NCBI GenBank assembly: GCA_019638275.1
Contig: JAHBUC010000014.1
Coordinates: 1-64,000, forward strand
From: Cyclobacteriaceae bacterium
GTDB lineage: Bacteria; Bacteroidota; Bacteroidia; Cytophagales; Cyclobacteriaceae
Direction: 5' to 3'
Length of the DNA: 64,000 bases
Under the pieces are notes generated by a model. The model did not search any database and had not been told where the DNA came from. It saw nothing but the letters and a program-made list of their open reading frames with translations. The first letter of the stretch is position 1. Each line of letters starts with the position of its first letter. Shown here one piece after another: positions 61,848 through 64,000 of this stretch. Position numbers and translations under genes: made by a program.

Positions 61848-63179
61848 TTAAAGTTTATTAACAATGGCCTCCAGGTTAACCGATTCCCAGTTTACAAAAA
61901 CTCCGGGAGACCTCATCACCTCATCCATGATTGCCTTTTGTTTTTGCCCGGTTTCCAACGCATAGGAATAGCGCAAGTCATCACGGAAGGTAACCATTGT
62001 ATATAGGGGTATCCATTTGTCAGGATATCGTTCGTGTAGTTTGGCTTCTATTTTCTTTCGAATGATAAAATCTTCATCGTTTACCAGGTCGCGCATTTCT
62101 ACAAAATTGTCTAAGGCCAGTTGGGCAATGGCATCTGCATCGGGTTTGCGTAACACTTGAAATGCCTGCAATACTTTTTTCCATTTATCCCCATGCTCAT
62201 CCAGTAACTCATTCAACACACGACAATCCTCAAAGCCGGCATTCATACCTTGACCATAAAATGGAACAATGCCGTGAGCAGCATCTCCGATTAATAAAGT
62301 TTTATTGCGAACCCACGGATAACAACGAATCGTAACCAGGGAAGCTGTAGGATTATCACGGAAATCTTCCTGTAGCGTTGGCATCATCGCATATGCATCA
62401 GGAAAATATTTTTTAAAAAAGTGATCAATGTTTTCTGGCGAGTCGAGTTCGTCAAATGAATTGGGTCCTTCAAAGGGAAGAAACAATGTGCAAGTGAAGG
62501 TTTTATCCGGATTGGGTAAGGCAATCAACATAAAACTATCGCGTGGCCAGATGTGTAAGGCATTCGGCTCCATTAAAAAACTTCCATCGTCATTTGCCGG
62601 TATACGCAGTTCTTTGTAGCCATGTTCAATGTAGGTTTGCTGATATTCAAACCGATCAGTGATTTGCATGGCACCGCGTACAGCAGAGAATGCGCCATCA
62701 GAGCCGATGATGACATCAAACGATTTATGTTTCACCGCTTCATATTCCTGAAGCGTAAGTTCTGTTTTGTTAAAATCAACCTGCAGGCATCGGTGCCCGA
62801 AAAAGAATTCAACACCGTGTTTTTCAGCTTCTGTCATGAGCGCCATATTCAACCCGCCTCGCGAAACAGAATTGATAAACTGGCCTGCTTTACCATAAGG
62901 TAATAGATTGAGTTTCCCTTGTTCATCATGAATCATGCGGCCATGCATAGGTATGGCATTTTGTTTCAGCATTTCTGCCAGCCCAACCTGCTCCAATGCA
63001 CGAATACCCCTGTTGCTTAGGGCAAGGTTAATGGATCGGCCTCCTTCAATCAGGTGCTTGCGCATGTCCAATCTGCGTTCGTACACCGAAACCTTGTACC
63101 CACGTTTAGCCAAATAAATGGAAAGCAACGAGCCAACAAGTCCGGCTCCAACAATGGCGATATGTTTGGTTTCTTTCAT
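61848..63179 (-). CDS. kmo: Kynurenine 3-monooxygenase
   Basis: A 443-residue flavoprotein that hydroxylates kynurenine to 3-hydroxykynurenine with NADPH and oxygen. GAGLVGSLLSIYLAKRG at residues 11-27 is the FAD motif; GSDGAFSAVR and LIGDAAHGIVPFYGQGMNAG are the further FAD segments. The substrate-fixing residues fit the family pattern (RSINLALSNRGI, MHGRMIHD). It lies 62 bases after kynU on the same strand, consistent with tryptophan-to-NAD synthesis. Confidence 0.94.
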   Translation of the reverse strand: MKETKHIAIVGAGLVGSLLSIYLAKRGYKVSVYERRLDMRKHLIEGGRSINLALSNRGIRALEQVGLAEMLKQNAIPMHGRMIHDEQGKLNLLPYGKAGQFINSVSRGGLNMALMTEAEKHGVEFFFGHRCLQVDFNKTELTLQEYEAVKHKSFDVIIGSDGAFSAVRGAMQITDRFEYQQTYIEHGYKELRIPANDDGSFLMEPNALHIWPRDSFMLIALPNPDKTFTCTLFLPFEGPNSFDELDSPENIDHFFKKYFPDAYAMMPTLQEDFRDNPTASLVTIRCYPWVRNKTLLIGDAAHGIVPFYGQGMNAGFEDCRVLNELLDEHGDKWKKVLQAFQVLRKPDADAIAQLALDNFVEMRDLVNDEDFIIRKKIEAKLHERYPDKWIPLYTMVTFRDDLRYSYALETGQKQKAIMDEVMRSPGVFVNWESVNLEAIVNKL

Positions 63180-63241
63180 GGCAACTGAATCACAGCGGAA
63201 TATAGATTTTCAACACAACAAAAAGACTGATAATTATCAGG

Positions 63242-64000
63242 TTAACGATGGATCGCCTTTTTAAAGATTTCAGCAAAGCGAAAAACCTCTTCAAAGGTAT
63301 TGTAAAGCGGCACAGGTGCAACACGAATAACATTTGGCTCGCGCCAATCGGCAATTACCCCGGCTTTGGTCAGGGTGTTGAATACCTTCTTTCCATTTGT
63401 ATTCATAAATATAGAAAGCTGACATCCCCGTTCATCAACCCTTTCAGGTGTTAAAATTGTAAAGCTTGTTTCGTGCGGGTCAATTTCTTTCAGCAAAAAT
63501 TCAAGATAACCTGTTAACGCAATGCTTTTCCTACGCAGATTTTTAATGCCTGCTTGTTGAAAAATTTCCAATGAAGCCAGGTGTGCTGCTCCAGAAAGTA
63601 TAGGGAAGTTGGAGAGCTGCCAGCCATCAACACCGGGCATCGGAACAAATCCCTTTTTCATTTGAAAGCGTTCTTTTTCGTTGTGCCCCCACCAGCCCGA
63701 AAATCGGGGAAGATCAACATGCTTGGCATGACGTTCATGCACAAAGGCACCTGCAATGCCTCCCGGGCCCGAGTTCAAATATTTGTAGCTGCACCATACG
63801 GCAAAGTCTGCCCCATCGCGATGCAGGTTTAGCGGCACATTGCCCACTGCATGCGCCAGGTCAAATCCAGCATAGGCACCCGCTTTATGAGCGGCTTCTG
63901 TAATTTTTTTGATGTTGAAAAATTGGCCCGTGTAGTATTGAACGCCACCAAAGATAACAAGCGCCAGTTGTGCGGCATGTGTTTCAATCGCGTGTACAAT
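63242..64000 (-). CDS. kynU: Kynureninase (C-terminal part, cut by window edge)
   Basis: The frame is open to the edge and lacks its start. It reads FGGVQYYTGQFFNI, then GFDLAHAVGNVPLN and the PLP-lysine segment VWCSYKYLNSGPGG, all characteristic of kynureninase, which cleaves kynurenine or 3-hydroxykynurenine to (hydroxy)anthranilate and alanine. About 252 residues are visible of a usual 400 to 430. It is followed by kmo, 62 bases downstream. Confidence 0.94.
   Translation of the reverse strand: MVHAIETHAAQLALVIFGGVQYYTGQFFNIKKITEAAHKAGAYAGFDLAHAVGNVPLNLHRDGADFAVWCSYKYLNSGPGGIAGAFVHERHAKHVDLPRFSGWWGHNEKERFQMKKGFVPMPGVDGWQLSNFPILSGAAHLASLEIFQQAGIKNLRRKSIALTGYLEFLLKEIDPHETSFTILTPERVDERGCQLSIFMNTNGKKVFNTLTKAGVIADWREPNVIRVAPVPLYNTFEEVFRFAEIFKKAIHR

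Overview
The window comes from a Bacteroidota chromosome, most likely of the Cytophagia type. The evidence is the type IX secretion pair porU-porV, an Oar-like TonB-dependent receptor, several promoter -7 boxes of the form TAnnTTTG, weak Shine-Dalgarno sequences, NqrF, and many secreted proteins with a signal peptide ending in a Q. It is ordinary core chromosome with one small accessory island. I see no phage, insertion sequence or CRISPR array.

Layout. Positions 1-350 hold the end of an rRNA operon (23S 3' end, 5S, terminator). Facing it is a five-gene minus-strand unit, 7577 to 399: MBL hydrolase, pssA, porU, porV and a catalytically dead M16 peptidase. From 7649 to 13207 on the plus strand lie an FAD oxidoreductase, a large beta-propeller/beta-barrel protein, yicC and a Kazal lipoprotein. 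From 13204 to 21601 on the minus strand lie a 2-hydroxyacid dehydrogenase, two paralogous TPR proteins with the RNA ligase rtcB, and a DUF3857/transglutaminase pair. From 21677 to 26970 come an Nramp-like transporter and an arginase-family protein, both with altered metal-site residues, and three envelope proteins.

From 27093 to 34182 lie nqrF and a methionine operon read on the minus strand: osmC, metY, metX, metB, hom. Its 5' leader is the most interesting part of the window. A SAM-I riboswitch (34074-34182) is followed 11 bases later by a 48-residue reading frame whose last 11 residues contain eight cysteines, all TGT codons. A stem-loop and a T7 run overlap the end of this frame. This looks like two sensors in series, one for SAM and one for charged Cys-tRNA, controlling a sulfur assimilation operon.

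From 34369 to 37731 lie two toxin-antitoxin modules flanking dinB and fabG. The first is ImmA/IrrE with a DUF4411 PIN toxin whose gene carries an in-frame TAA; the second is RelE-like. From 37847 to 44666 lie lpd, a peroxiredoxin-like gene, two tandem 39-residue single-span membrane proteins, a giant TPR protein, a nuclease and a small secreted basic protein. From 44718 to 52259 lie deoC-gapN-acylphosphatase, a beta-CASP nuclease, two hypotheticals, an FMN glutamate-synthase-like protein and a heme-binding protein. From 52347 to 64000 lie a surface-antigen beta-barrel, an M14 peptidase, an Oar-like receptor, mltF, kmo and the 3' part of kynU, cut by the window edge.
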